NCBI RefSeq assembly: GCF_006715045.1
Contig: NZ_VFML01000001.1
Span: forward strand, 5,924,001 to 5,988,000
Source: Amycolatopsis cihanbeyliensis
GTDB lineage: Bacteria; Actinomycetota; Actinomycetes; Mycobacteriales; Pseudonocardiaceae
DNA length: 64,000 nucleotides
Direction: 5' to 3'
Below the pieces are notes generated by a model that did no database searches, was not told the origin of the DNA, and saw only the letters and a program-made list of their open reading frames with translations. Positions 9,272 through 17,381 of this stretch are shown piece by piece. Made by a program: the position numbers and the translations under genes. Within the stretch, counting starts at the first letter, position 1, and each line of letters begins with the position of its first letter.

Positions 9272-10029
9272 ACCGGCCCCGGCTGGTCGCGGCGCTCCCG
9301 GCCCGCCGAGTACAGGAAGCTGTCCGGGAAGTTCTCCGCCGCGAGCACCTTGCCGACGAACACCGTCGCCGCGCGGGTGATGCCCGCGTCCCGCACCTGC
9401 TGCGCGATCTCGTCGAGCCGGCCGCGCAGCACCCGCTGGGCCGGCTGGCTGGCCTGCGCCACCACGGCCACCGGGCAGTCCGCACCGTAGTGCGGCAGCA
9501 ACTCCTCGACCACCTGCTCGATCCGGTTGATCGCCAGGTGCAGGGCGAGGGTGGTGCCGCTGGCGGCGAGGGTGGCCAGGTCCTCGCCCTCGGGCATCGC
9601 GGTGGACCGGGCCTGCACCCTGGTCAGGATCAGGCTCTGTGCCACGGTCGGCACGGTCAGCTCCCGGTTGAGCACCGCCGCGGCGGCCGCGAACGCGGGC
9701 ACCCCGGGGGTCACCTCGTACGGCACGCCCGCCGCATCCAGGCGACGCATCTGCTCGGCCACCGCGCTGTACACGGCCGGATCCCCGGAGCACAGCCTGA
9801 CCACGTCCTGGCCACGGGCATGCGCGCCGGTGAGCTCGTCGAGGATCGCCTCCAGGGTCAGCCGGGCGGTGTCCACCAGCCGCGCGCCCTCCGGGCAGTT
9901 CGCGAGCAGGTCGGTGGGGGTCAGGCTGCCGGGGTAGAGGCAGACCGGGCAGCGGGCCAGCAGGTCGCGCCCGCGCACGGTGATCAGGTCGGCGGCGCCG
10001 GGGCCCGCGCCGATGAAATGGACGGTCAT
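9268..10029 (-). CDS. cobM: Precorrin-4 C11-methyltransferase CobM
   Basis: SAM-dependent methylation at C-11 of precorrin-4. The 253-residue protein opens with VHFIGAGPGAADLITVRG and contains VCLYPGSL, VRLCSGDPAVYSA, YEVTPGVPAFAAAAA and TVAQSLILTRVQARSTAMPE, the CobM/CbiF signature regions. The ATG at 10029 overlaps the cobL stop as ATGA; the stop overlaps cobK in the same way. A much longer upstream extension of this frame is antisense to cobL and is not coding. Confidence 0.96.
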   Translation of the reverse strand: MTVHFIGAGPGAADLITVRGRDLLARCPVCLYPGSLTPTDLLANCPEGARLVDTARLTLEAILDELTGAHARGQDVVRLCSGDPAVYSAVAEQMRRLDAAGVPYEVTPGVPAFAAAAAVLNRELTVPTVAQSLILTRVQARSTAMPEGEDLATLAASGTTLALHLAINRIEQVVEELLPHYGADCPVAVVAQASQPAQRVLRGRLDEIAQQVRDAGITRAATVFVGKVLAAENFPDSFLYSAGRERRDQPGPV

Positions 10030-11234
10030 GGTTTGCCTACGCTCCACTGGGTCACGGCACGCGCCGGGGTCCAGCCGGTGAGGCCGCCCAGTGGCGCCGC
10101 CTGCTCGATCGAGATCCGGACCAGCTCCCCGCCGTGCTCGGCGTACGCGGCGGCCAGCGCCTGCTCGGCCTGCAGGGTCACGCCGTTGGCGACCAGCCGC
10201 CCGCCCGGCCGCAGCCCCGCCCAGCAGGCGTCCAGCAGACCCGGCACGCCGAGGCCGCCGCCGAGGAACACCGCGTCCGGGGCGGCCAGCCCGGCCAGTG
10301 CCGCCGGTGCGGCGCCGGTGACCACCCGCAGGTCCGGCACGCCGAGCTCGCGAGCGTTGCGGCCGATCCGTTCGGCCCGCGCGGGGTCGCGCTCCACGGC
10401 GATCGCCCGGTTCGCCGGGTGCGCCCGGCACCATTCGATCGCGATGCCGCCCGCGCCCGCGCCCACGTCCCACAGCAACTCGCCGGGCCGGGGGGCGAGC
10501 CGGGCCAGGCTGCTCGCCCGCAGGTCGCGCTTGGTGAACTGCCCGTCGTGTTCGAAGACCTCGTCCGGCAGCCCGGCCAGCGTGCCCAGCAGCGGGGTGC
10601 CCGGCTGTGCCGCGCATTCCACCGCGACCAGGTTCAGCGCCGCGCCCTCCGCCCGCTCCCAGTCGTGCGCGATGCCGGTGACCGCGCGCTCGCCCGCGCC
10701 GCCGAGCTCCTCCAGCACGGTGAGCGAGCTCGGTCCGTAGCCGCGCTCGGTGAGCAGCTCGGCCACCTCGGCCGGGGTGGCCGAGCCCTCGCTGAGCACC
10801 AGCACCCGCCTGCCCGGCGCCAGCACCCTGGCCAGCCGATGCACCGCGCGCCCCACCACGCTGACCACCTCGGTCTCCTCGGCCGACCAGCCGAGCCTGG
10901 CCCTGGCCAGCGCCACCGAGGACACCCCGGGCAGGATGCGCAGCCGGTCCGCGCCGAGCCTGCGGGCCAGCGTGCCGCCGATCCCGGACAGCATCGGGTC
11001 GCCGCTGGCGAGTACGCAGACCCGGCGGCCCGCGTGCGCGGCGAGGGTGGCGTCCAGGTTCGGCAGCAACGGGCTCGGCCAGCGCACCTTCTCCGCTCCG
11101 CGGTCCGGGACCAGCTCGAGCTGCCGGGCGCCGCCGAGCAGCACCTCGGCGGCGTCGATCGCGGCCCGGGACGGCTCGGGCAGCCCGGCCCACCCGTCGG
11201 CCCCGATCCCGACCACTGTGACTTTCTCGACCAC
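10026..11234 (-). CDS. cobL: Precorrin-6B C5,15-methyltransferase (decarboxylating) CobL
   Basis: Methylates C-5 and C-15 and decarboxylates the C-12 acetate of precorrin-6B. About 402 residues, matching the fused CobE/CbiE-CbiT form. Residues about 1-200 are the CbiE methylase (VTVVGIGADGWAGL, VLASGDPMLSGIGGTLAR, ILPGVSSVALARARLGW). About 200-402 are the CbiT Rossmann methylase (GQFTKRDLRASSLARLAP, LLWDVGAGAGGIAIEW, AVERDPARAERIGRNA). The start is set at GTG 11234, since CobL proteins begin right at this VVGIGADG segment; upstream in-frame codons exist but extend into palindromic non-coding-like DNA. First gene of the leftward cobL-cobM-cobK-bluB arm. I see no riboswitch on this strand. Confidence 0.93.
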   Translation of the reverse strand: MVEKVTVVGIGADGWAGLPEPSRAAIDAAEVLLGGARQLELVPDRGAEKVRWPSPLLPNLDATLAAHAGRRVCVLASGDPMLSGIGGTLARRLGADRLRILPGVSSVALARARLGWSAEETEVVSVVGRAVHRLARVLAPGRRVLVLSEGSATPAEVAELLTERGYGPSSLTVLEELGGAGERAVTGIAHDWERAEGAALNLVAVECAAQPGTPLLGTLAGLPDEVFEHDGQFTKRDLRASSLARLAPRPGELLWDVGAGAGGIAIEWCRAHPANRAIAVERDPARAERIGRNARELGVPDLRVVTGAAPAALAGLAAPDAVFLGGGLGVPGLLDACWAGLRPGGRLVANGVTLQAEQALAAAYAEHGGELVRISIEQAAPLGGLTGWTPARAVTQWSVGKP

Positions 11235-11260
11235 CTGCCGGTTTCCCCTCGGCTCTGCGC

Positions 11261-11278
11261 GCGACGCGATCGCGTCGC
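11261..11278. promoter_or_regulatory. 18-bp perfect palindrome upstream of cobL
   Basis: GCGACGCGATCGCGTCGC is self-complementary over all 18 bases and sits 26 bp before the cobL start. It could be an operator for a dimeric regulator, or a hairpin in the cobL leader. The function is inferred only from position and symmetry. Confidence 0.4.
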
Positions 11279-11414
11279 CGGGGCTTGACTTGGTCACGCA
11301 CCTTCCCTTTCCGCTGGTCGGAAGCCCCGCCGCCACGATCGCGGGCCTTCGGCCGGGGCGCGCCCGGGTGGGCACCGTGCTGCCGCGGCAGCGTCCGTGA
11401 GGAGGCTGTGCTGA

Positions 11415-11545
11415 CGGAACCGTATGCGATGATGCCCCGGACGGTCGCCGAGGAACCCGGTGCGAATCCGGGGCGGTCCCGCCACTGTGACCGGTCCCAC
11501 CGCGGGCCGGGAGCCAGAGCTTCGGGCGGCCGTCTCGTGCTGGGC
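11415..11545 (+). promoter_or_regulatory. Cobalamin riboswitch upstream of the chelatase-cobO-cobB-cobC arm
   Basis: The plus strand carries the conserved core in order: GAGGAACCCGGTGCGAATCC (11450-11469), GTCCCGCCACTGTGACCGG just after, and the B12-box-like GGGAGCCAGAGCTTCGGGC (about 11510-11528). The downstream start codon (GTG 11609) and its AAAGGA ribosome-binding site follow within 65 nt, which suits translational control by adenosylcobalamin. The boundaries are approximate. Confidence 0.9.
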
Positions 11546-11608
11546 TGACCCGGCGCGGGCCGGTCCGGTGTGGGCGTGGACACCCACTCGTGGCAAAGGA
11601 GTTGATAC

Positions 11609-13603
11609 GTGCGGCCGTACCCGTTCACCGCTGTCGTCGGGATGCAGGATCTGCGTCTCGCCCTCGTGTTGTCGGCCATCTCACCCGCGATCGGCGGGGT
11701 GCTGGTGCGTGGGGAGAAGGGCACCGCGAAGTCGACCATGGTCCGTGCGCTGGCCGGGCTGCTGCCGAGCGTGGACGTGGTGGAGAACTGCCGCTTCTCC
11801 TGCGATCCCGCCGCCCCCGACCCGCGTTGCCCGGACGGCCCGCACCAGCAGGGTGAGCCAGCGCACCGGCGTCCCGCGCGGCTGGTCGAGCTCCCGGTCG
11901 GCGCGGCCGAGGACCGGGTGGTCGGCTCGCTGAACCTGGAGCGCGCGCTGTCCGAGGGGGTCACCGACTACCAGCCCGGGCTGCTGGCAGGCGCGCACCG
12001 TGGCCTGCTCTACGTGGACGAGGTCAACCTGCTGCACGACCACCTGGTGGACACCTTGCTGGACGCCGCCGCGATGGGGCGTGCCACGGTCGAGCGGGAG
12101 GGCGTCTCGGTCTCGCATGCCGCCCGGTTCGTGCTGATCGGCACGATGAACCCGGAAGAGGGTGAGCTGCGGCCGCAGCTACTCGACCGGTTCGGCCTGA
12201 CCGTGGAGGTGACCTCCAGCCGCGAGCCCGAGCAGCGGGTGGAGGTGGTCCGGCGCCGGCTCGCCTACGAGTCCGACCCGGAGGGTTTCGCCGAGGGCTA
12301 CACCGAGTCCGATGCCGTGCTTGCCGCGGATATCGCCGCGGCGCAACGGTTGCTGGGTTCGGTACGGCTGACCGATGAGGCACTGCTGCAGATCGCCGAG
12401 GTATGCGCCTCCTTCGAGGTGGACGGGATGCGCGCGGACATCGTGACCGCGCGGACCGCCGCCGCGCATGCCGCGTGGTGCGGAAGGGACACGGTGTCCA
12501 CGGAGGACATTCGAGCCGCGGCCAGGCTGGCCCTGCCGCACCGTCGCCGGCGCAACCCCTTCGACGCGCCCGGGATCGACGAGCAGCAACTCGACCAGGC
12601 GTTGCAGGACGCGCAGCCGCCCGAGGACCCGGACCCGGGGCCGGAGGACGACGGGCCGGGACCCGGTTCGGGCGGCGAGGCGCCCGCGGGGGACCAGCCG
12701 GGCGACGCGGGCGGTGACTCCGGTGACTCCGGCGACTCCGGCGGCCCACCCGATGGCGGTGGTGACCAGGGCGGCCAGCGCACGGTGGGGGCCGGCAGCC
12801 CGTACCGGGCCCGGCTGCTGACCGTCCAGGGCACCGGGGCGGGCGCGCAGGGGCGCCGCTCCCGTGCGGTCACCGAGGCCGGCCGCACGGTCGGGGTGCG
12901 TCCGCAGGGCGTGCGTGCGGGCGGGCCGCACCTGCTCGCCACGGTGCGCGCGGCGGCGCCGCACCAGCGTGCCCGCGGCCGCTCCGGCCCCGGCCTCACG
13001 CTGCGCCCGCGGGACCTGCGCTACGCGGTACGCGAGGGCAAGGAGGGCAACCTCGTGTTGTTCTGCGTGGACGCCTCCGGCTCGATGGGCGCCAAGTCGC
13101 GGATGCGCGAGGTGAAGTCCGCCGTGCTCTCCCTGCTGCTGGACGCCTACCAGCGCAGGGACAAGGTCGGGCTGGTCACCTTCCGGGGCACCGACGGCGA
13201 GCTGGCGCTGCCGCCGACGATCAGCGTGGAGGCGGCGGCGGCCCGGCTGGAGACCCTGCCCACCGGCGGCCGTACCCCGCTGGCCGAGGGCCTGCTGCGG
13301 TCCGCCGAGGTGCTGCGCATCGAAGCCATCCGGGACCCGCGGCGCAGGCCGTTGCTGGTGCTGGTCACCGACGGGCGGGCGACCAGCGGCGGCGACGCCG
13401 TCGGCCGGGCGCAGGCCGCCGCCGGGCTGCTCGCGGGCAGCGGCGTGAGCGCCGTGGTGGTCGACTGCGAGTCCGGTCGGATGCGCCTCGGCCTGGCCGC
13501 CGAGCTGGCCTCCCGGCTCGGTGCGGAACACCTCCCGCTCGGCGAGGTCGGCGCCGACTCGCTGGCGGGCGAGGTGCGGATGCGGACCGGGAGGGCCGCC
13601 TGA
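11609..13603 (+). CDS. Fused ChlI/ChlD-type (AAA+ plus VWA) chelatase subunit, probable CobN partner
   Basis: Fused motor protein of a class I metal chelatase, 664 residues. Residues about 1-320 are the AAA+ domain with Walker A GEKGTAKST (35-43), the Walker B-like LLYVDEVNLL and a sensor region at GTMNPEEGELRPQLLDRFGL. A Pro/Gly/Asp-rich linker (about 330-395) follows, then a VWA domain with the MIDAS motif DASGS (488-492). Actinobacteria with CobN but without separate CobS/CobT use this type of protein for cobalt insertion, so I infer it works with CobN; a magnesium chelatase role is unlikely as no BchH is seen. GTG 11609 has AAAGGA 8 nt upstream. Its stop shares a base with the cobO start. 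Confidence 0.85.
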   Translation: MRPYPFTAVVGMQDLRLALVLSAISPAIGGVLVRGEKGTAKSTMVRALAGLLPSVDVVENCRFSCDPAAPDPRCPDGPHQQGEPAHRRPARLVELPVGAAEDRVVGSLNLERALSEGVTDYQPGLLAGAHRGLLYVDEVNLLHDHLVDTLLDAAAMGRATVEREGVSVSHAARFVLIGTMNPEEGELRPQLLDRFGLTVEVTSSREPEQRVEVVRRRLAYESDPEGFAEGYTESDAVLAADIAAAQRLLGSVRLTDEALLQIAEVCASFEVDGMRADIVTARTAAAHAAWCGRDTVSTEDIRAAARLALPHRRRRNPFDAPGIDEQQLDQALQDAQPPEDPDPGPEDDGPGPGSGGEAPAGDQPGDAGGDSGDSGDSGGPPDGGGDQGGQRTVGAGSPYRARLLTVQGTGAGAQGRRSRAVTEAGRTVGVRPQGVRAGGPHLLATVRAAAPHQRARGRSGPGLTLRPRDLRYAVREGKEGNLVLFCVDASGSMGAKSRMREVKSAVLSLLLDAYQRRDKVGLVTFRGTDGELALPPTISVEAAAARLETLPTGGRTPLAEGLLRSAEVLRIEAIRDPRRRPLLVLVTDGRATSGGDAVGRAQAAAGLLAGSGVSAVVVDCESGRMRLGLAAELASRLGAEHLPLGEVGADSLAGEVRMRTGRAA

Positions 13604-14217
13604 TGCCGAAGGGAAAGCCGGAGGTCGTCCCGGACGACGGCCTGACTACCAGGCAACGGCGCAACCGCCCGCTGCTGGCGGTGCACACCGGCACGATGAA
13701 AGGCAAGTCCACCGCGGCCTTCGGGATGGCGCTGCGGGCCTGGAACCAGGGCTGGTCGATCGGGGTGTTCCAGTTCGTCAAGTCCGCGAAGTGGCGGATC
13801 GGCGAGCAGGCCGCCTTCCAGGCGCTCGGCGAGCTGCACGCGTCCACCGGGCAGGGCGGCCCGGTGGAGTGGCACAAGATGGGTGAGGGCTGGAGCTGGT
13901 CCCGGAAGAAGGGGACCGAGGAGGATCACGCCGCGAGCGCGCGCGAGGGCTGGGCGGAGATCCGGCGCAGGCTCGCCGAGCAGGCGCACGACTTCTACGT
14001 GCTCGACGAGTTCACCTACCCGCTGCACTGGGGCTGGCTGGACGTGGCCGAGGTGGCCGCCGCCCTGCGCGAGCGTCCCGGCCGGCAGCACGTGGTGATC
14101 ACCGGCCGGAACGCCCCCGCCGAGCTGCTGGACGCCGCCGACCTGGTGACCGAGATGACCAAGGTCAAGCACCCCATGGACACCGGCCAAAAAGGCCAGC
14201 GAGGTATCGAGTGGTGA
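13603..14217 (+). CDS. cobO: Cob(I)yrinic acid a,c-diamide adenosyltransferase CobO
   Basis: Transfers the 5'-deoxyadenosyl group from ATP to the reduced cobalt of the corrinoid. The 204-residue length and the P-loop TGTMKGKSTAAFG, followed by WNQGWSIGVFQFVKSAKW and the DFYVLDEFTYPLHWGWL segment, are diagnostic of the CobA/CobO family. The carboxy end (VKHPMDTGQKGQRGIEW) is also typical. The ATG overlaps the previous stop by one base, and cobB starts 4 nt after the cobO stop. Confidence 0.96.
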   Translation: MPKGKPEVVPDDGLTTRQRRNRPLLAVHTGTMKGKSTAAFGMALRAWNQGWSIGVFQFVKSAKWRIGEQAAFQALGELHASTGQGGPVEWHKMGEGWSWSRKKGTEEDHAASAREGWAEIRRRLAEQAHDFYVLDEFTYPLHWGWLDVAEVAAALRERPGRQHVVITGRNAPAELLDAADLVTEMTKVKHPMDTGQKGQRGIEW

Positions 14218-14221
14218 CCGG

Positions 14222-15583
14222 GTGGGGGTTGCGGTGAGTGGGGGAGTGCCGCGGATCGTGATCGCCGCGCCGGCCTCCGGGCACGGCAAGACCACCGTGG
14301 CCGCCGGGCTGATGGCGGCGTTGCGTTCCCGCGGGCTCACGGTCTCCGGGCACAAGGTCGGCCCGGACTTCATCGACCCCAGCTACCACGCGCTGGCCAC
14401 CGGGCTGCCCGCGCGCAACCTCGACCCGTTCCTCCAGGGCGAGGACCGGGTGGTCCCCCTGCTGCTGCACGGTGCCCGCTCGGCGGATCTCGCCGTGATC
14501 GAGGGCGTGATGGGGATGTTCGACGGCGCGCTCGGCACCGAGGGCTACGCCTCCACCGCGCACCTGGCGCGGCTGGTGGACGCGCCGGTGGTGCTGGTCG
14601 TGGACGCGGGCGCGGCCAGCCGCAGCGTGGCCGCGGTGGTACACGGCTTCGCGCACTACGACCCCGGGGTGAAGCTGGCCGGGGTGATCCTGAACAAGCT
14701 CGGCTCGCAGCGGCACGAGGACGAGATCAGGGAGGCGCTGCGGCCCACCGGGATCCCGGTGCTGGGGGCGCTGCGCCGCACCGAGCACATCCACGCGCCG
14801 AGCAGGCACCTCGGCCTGGTCCCGGTGGCCGAGCGGGTGGACGAGGCACGGCGGTTCCTGCCCCGCCTGGCCTCCTGGATCGCCGAGGGTGTCGACCTGG
14901 CCGCGGTGGAACGGGTGGCACGGGCGGCCTCGCCGCTGACCGGAACGGCATGGGACCCGGCCGCCGAGGTCACGCGCGGCGGCCGTGGCGCGGTGGTGGC
15001 CGCGGCCGCGGGCCAGGCCTTCACCTTCCGCTACACCGAGACCGTGGAGCTGCTCGCCGCCGCGGGGGTCGAGGTGGTGGACGTCGACCCGCTGCACGCG
15101 GAGACCCTTCCCGCGGGGTGCGCCGGGCTGTACTTCGGCGGCGGCTTCCCCGAGGTGCACGCGGACGAGCTCGCGGCGAACGCCCCGCTGCGGCAGGCCG
15201 TCGCCGCGGCCGTGCGGCGGGGCATGCCGATGGTCGCCGAATGCGCAGGCCTGCTCTACCTGTGCCGCGAGCTGGACGGCCTGCCCATGGTGGGCGCGCT
15301 GGAGGCCACCGCGCGGATGACCGAGCGCGGCGCGCTGGGATACCGGCGGGCCACGGCGGCAGCGGACAACCTGGTGGCCGCGGGCGGGCAGCGGGTCACC
15401 GGGCACGAGTTCCACCGCACCGAGCTCGTTCCCGGCAGCGGTGCGCCGCCGGCGTGGCACTGGGAGGGGCGGCAGGAGGGCTTCGCCTCCCCGAGCCTGC
15501 ACGCCTCCTACCTGCATGTGCACTGGGCCGGGTATCCCGAGCTCGCGCAGCGCTTCGCCACGAAGGTCCATGATGGACTGTGA
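14222..15583 (+). CDS. cobB: Hydrogenobyrinic acid a,c-diamide synthase CobB
   Basis: ATP- and glutamine-dependent amidation of carboxylates a and c. The 453-residue protein has an amino-terminal dethiobiotin-synthetase-like domain with the P-loop ASGHGKTTVAAG and GHKVGPDFIDPSYH. The carboxy-terminal class I glutaminase domain has nucleophile C341 in VAECAGLLYL and the His in SLHASYLHVHW. In the aerobic pathway this comes before cobalt insertion, consistent with CobN in the cluster. GTG 14222 is used; GTG 14234 is an equally reasonable start. Confidence 0.94.
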   Translation: MGVAVSGGVPRIVIAAPASGHGKTTVAAGLMAALRSRGLTVSGHKVGPDFIDPSYHALATGLPARNLDPFLQGEDRVVPLLLHGARSADLAVIEGVMGMFDGALGTEGYASTAHLARLVDAPVVLVVDAGAASRSVAAVVHGFAHYDPGVKLAGVILNKLGSQRHEDEIREALRPTGIPVLGALRRTEHIHAPSRHLGLVPVAERVDEARRFLPRLASWIAEGVDLAAVERVARAASPLTGTAWDPAAEVTRGGRGAVVAAAAGQAFTFRYTETVELLAAAGVEVVDVDPLHAETLPAGCAGLYFGGGFPEVHADELAANAPLRQAVAAAVRRGMPMVAECAGLLYLCRELDGLPMVGALEATARMTERGALGYRRATAAADNLVAAGGQRVTGHEFHRTELVPGSGAPPAWHWEGRQEGFASPSLHASYLHVHWAGYPELAQRFATKVHDGL

Positions 15584-16592
15584 TCTGTGGCATCACGGGG
15601 ATCGGGACCTCGCGGAGGGCCTCGTCGATCTCGCGGTGAACGTGCGGCTGCCGGCCCCGCCGGACTGGCTGCGCCGCGAACTGGCGGCCGGACTCACCGG
15701 GTTGGCCGCCTACCCGGACACCACGGAGGCCACCAAGGCGATCGCCGCGCGTCACGGCCGGGCGCCCGAGGACGTGCTGCCGACGGCGGGGGCCGCCGAG
15801 GCGTTCACGCTGCTGGGCGCGGCGTCACGGCCCCGGTACGCGGCCGTCGTGCACCCGCAGTTCACCGAACCCGAGGCCGCCCTGCGCGCCGCCGGGCACC
15901 CGGTCCACCGGGTGCGCCTGCCCCGCACCGGCGGTTTCCGGCTGATGCCCGCGGCCGTACCGGACGAGGCCGACCTCGTCTTCATCGGCAACCCCACGAA
16001 CCCGACCTCGGTGCTGCATCCGGCCGAGGCGGTACGGGCGCTGTGCCGGCCCGGCCGGCTGGTGGTGGTCGACGAGGCGTTCCTGGACGCGGTGCCCGGG
16101 GAGCCGGAGACGCTCGCGACCGAACGGCTGCCCGGCGTCGTCGTGCTGCGCAGCCTGACCAAGACCTGGGGCCTCGCCGGGCTGCGCGCCGGGTACCTGC
16201 TCGCCGAACCGGAGGTGGTCGCCCGCCTGCGTGCCGTGCAACCGCCGTGGTCGGTGTCCAGCCTGGCGGCCGTGGCGATGGTGGCGTGCAGCGGGCCGGG
16301 CGCGGTGGCCGAGGCCGAGGCGCTCGCCGTGGCGGTGGAGCGGGATCGGGAGGCGCTGCTGGCCGGGCTGGCGGAGCTGGGGGTCACCGTGGCGGGCCGC
16401 CCGCGGGCGCCGTTCGTGCTGATCCGGGTACCCGGCGGCGAGCGCGTCCGGCTGGCGCTGCGGCGTGCCGGCTACGCGGTGCGCCGCGGCGACACCTTCC
16501 CCGGCCTCGGCCCCGACTGGTTACGCCTCGCGGTCCGCGACCCCGTCACCACCCGCGCCTTCCTCACCGCCTTCGGTGACTGCCTGGCGTAG
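15570..16592 (+). CDS. cobC: CobC-type threonine-phosphate decarboxylase (PLP aminotransferase fold)
   Basis: A class I/II aminotransferase-fold protein of 340 residues, found with cobalamin genes, where it supplies (R)-1-amino-2-propanol phosphate for the nucleotide loop. The PLP lysine is K198 in SLTKTWGLAGLRAGY; FIGNPTNPTSVL and VVDEAFLD are the other cofactor-binding segments. Histidinol-phosphate aminotransferase is the main alternative for this fold, but the MMDCDLWHHGDRD-type start and the position overlapping the end of cobB by 14 nt favour CobC. Last gene of the riboswitch-controlled arm. Confidence 0.85.
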   Translation: MMDCDLWHHGDRDLAEGLVDLAVNVRLPAPPDWLRRELAAGLTGLAAYPDTTEATKAIAARHGRAPEDVLPTAGAAEAFTLLGAASRPRYAAVVHPQFTEPEAALRAAGHPVHRVRLPRTGGFRLMPAAVPDEADLVFIGNPTNPTSVLHPAEAVRALCRPGRLVVVDEAFLDAVPGEPETLATERLPGVVVLRSLTKTWGLAGLRAGYLLAEPEVVARLRAVQPPWSVSSLAAVAMVACSGPGAVAEAEALAVAVERDREALLAGLAELGVTVAGRPRAPFVLIRVPGGERVRLALRRAGYAVRRGDTFPGLGPDWLRLAVRDPVTTRAFLTAFGDCLA

Positions 16593-16598
16593 TGGCGG

Positions 16599-17378
16599 TC
16601 AGGGGAAGGGGAGCGGGTCGGCGTCGCGTTCGGCCAGCAGGTTGGTCATCAGGTCGATCTCGTTGCCCTGGGACTCGAGCATGCTGCGGGTGAGCGCCCG
16701 CACCGCGGGCAGGTCCGTGTTGTCCAGGGTGTACTGGGCCATCTCGGTGCCGCCCTCGTGGTGGCGCAGCATCAGTTGGAGGAAGTAGACGTCCAGTTCC
16801 TCGCCGGACAGCGAGCGCATCTTCGCCAGCTCGGCGTTGGTGGCCATGCCCGGCATCGGCGGTTCACCGCCGGTGGTGCTCGCGGGGTCGGCCTCGTGGC
16901 CGCCGGTGTCCTGCCGGCCACCGGCCCCGCCATGCTCACCGTGCATACCGTGCCGCGGCATCCAGGTCATGTGCTCGCCCAGTGGCTGCTCGGGCTGGCC
17001 CCACAGCATCAGCCAGCCCTTCATCCGGCCGATCTGTTCCAGCTGGGTGCTGCCGATGTCGAAGGCGAGCTGCCGGATGCGCTCGTCGGTGCTGTGGTCG
17101 CGTACCCAGTTCGACATCGTCACGGCCTGGATGTGGTGCACCGACATGTCCTGCGCGAAGCCGACCTCGACCGAGCCGGACGCGGGCGGCGCGGCCTGCT
17201 CCTCGCCGGTGGACCGGCCGATCAGCAGGCCGATCGTCGCGCCGACCAGCAACACGGCAAGCGCGGCCGCCCCGAAGATCACGGCCTTCGACCAGGTGGC
17301 CTGTGCCGGTTCGGGGGTACCTTCCGGCTGCTCGGCGGGCTCGGCCGCGCCCGTGGACCCGGTGGGTTCGGTGGCCAT
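16599..17378 (-). CDS. Membrane-anchored DUF305 protein
   Basis: 259 residues: a Pro/Glu-rich cytoplasmic tail, one TM helix (about 33-55, AVIFGAAALAVLLVGATIGLL), then an extracytoplasmic DUF305 domain. The domain shows the two characteristic His motifs, AQDMSVHHIQAVTMS and LMLRHHEGGTEMAQ. Between them is a His/Met/Gly-rich stretch (about 140-180) with MPRHGMHGEHGG and MPGM, which suggests metal binding. DUF305 proteins are often linked to copper or other metal handling, but the function here is not established. It starts 3 nt after the stop of the DUF3105 gene, so the two form an operon, convergent with cobC (6 bp apart). Confidence 0.85.
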   Translation of the reverse strand: MATEPTGSTGAAEPAEQPEGTPEPAQATWSKAVIFGAAALAVLLVGATIGLLIGRSTGEEQAAPPASGSVEVGFAQDMSVHHIQAVTMSNWVRDHSTDERIRQLAFDIGSTQLEQIGRMKGWLMLWGQPEQPLGEHMTWMPRHGMHGEHGGAGGRQDTGGHEADPASTTGGEPPMPGMATNAELAKMRSLSGEELDVYFLQLMLRHHEGGTEMAQYTLDNTDLPAVRALTRSMLESQGNEIDLMTNLLAERDADPLPFP

Positions 17379-17381
17379 GCC

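Noticed and set aside
10030..11964. Apparent 898-residue protein ending with CobM
   Set aside because: The upstream part is the wrong frame of cobL and continues through the riboswitch. CobM homologs start at the ATG at 10029, which overlaps the cobL stop.
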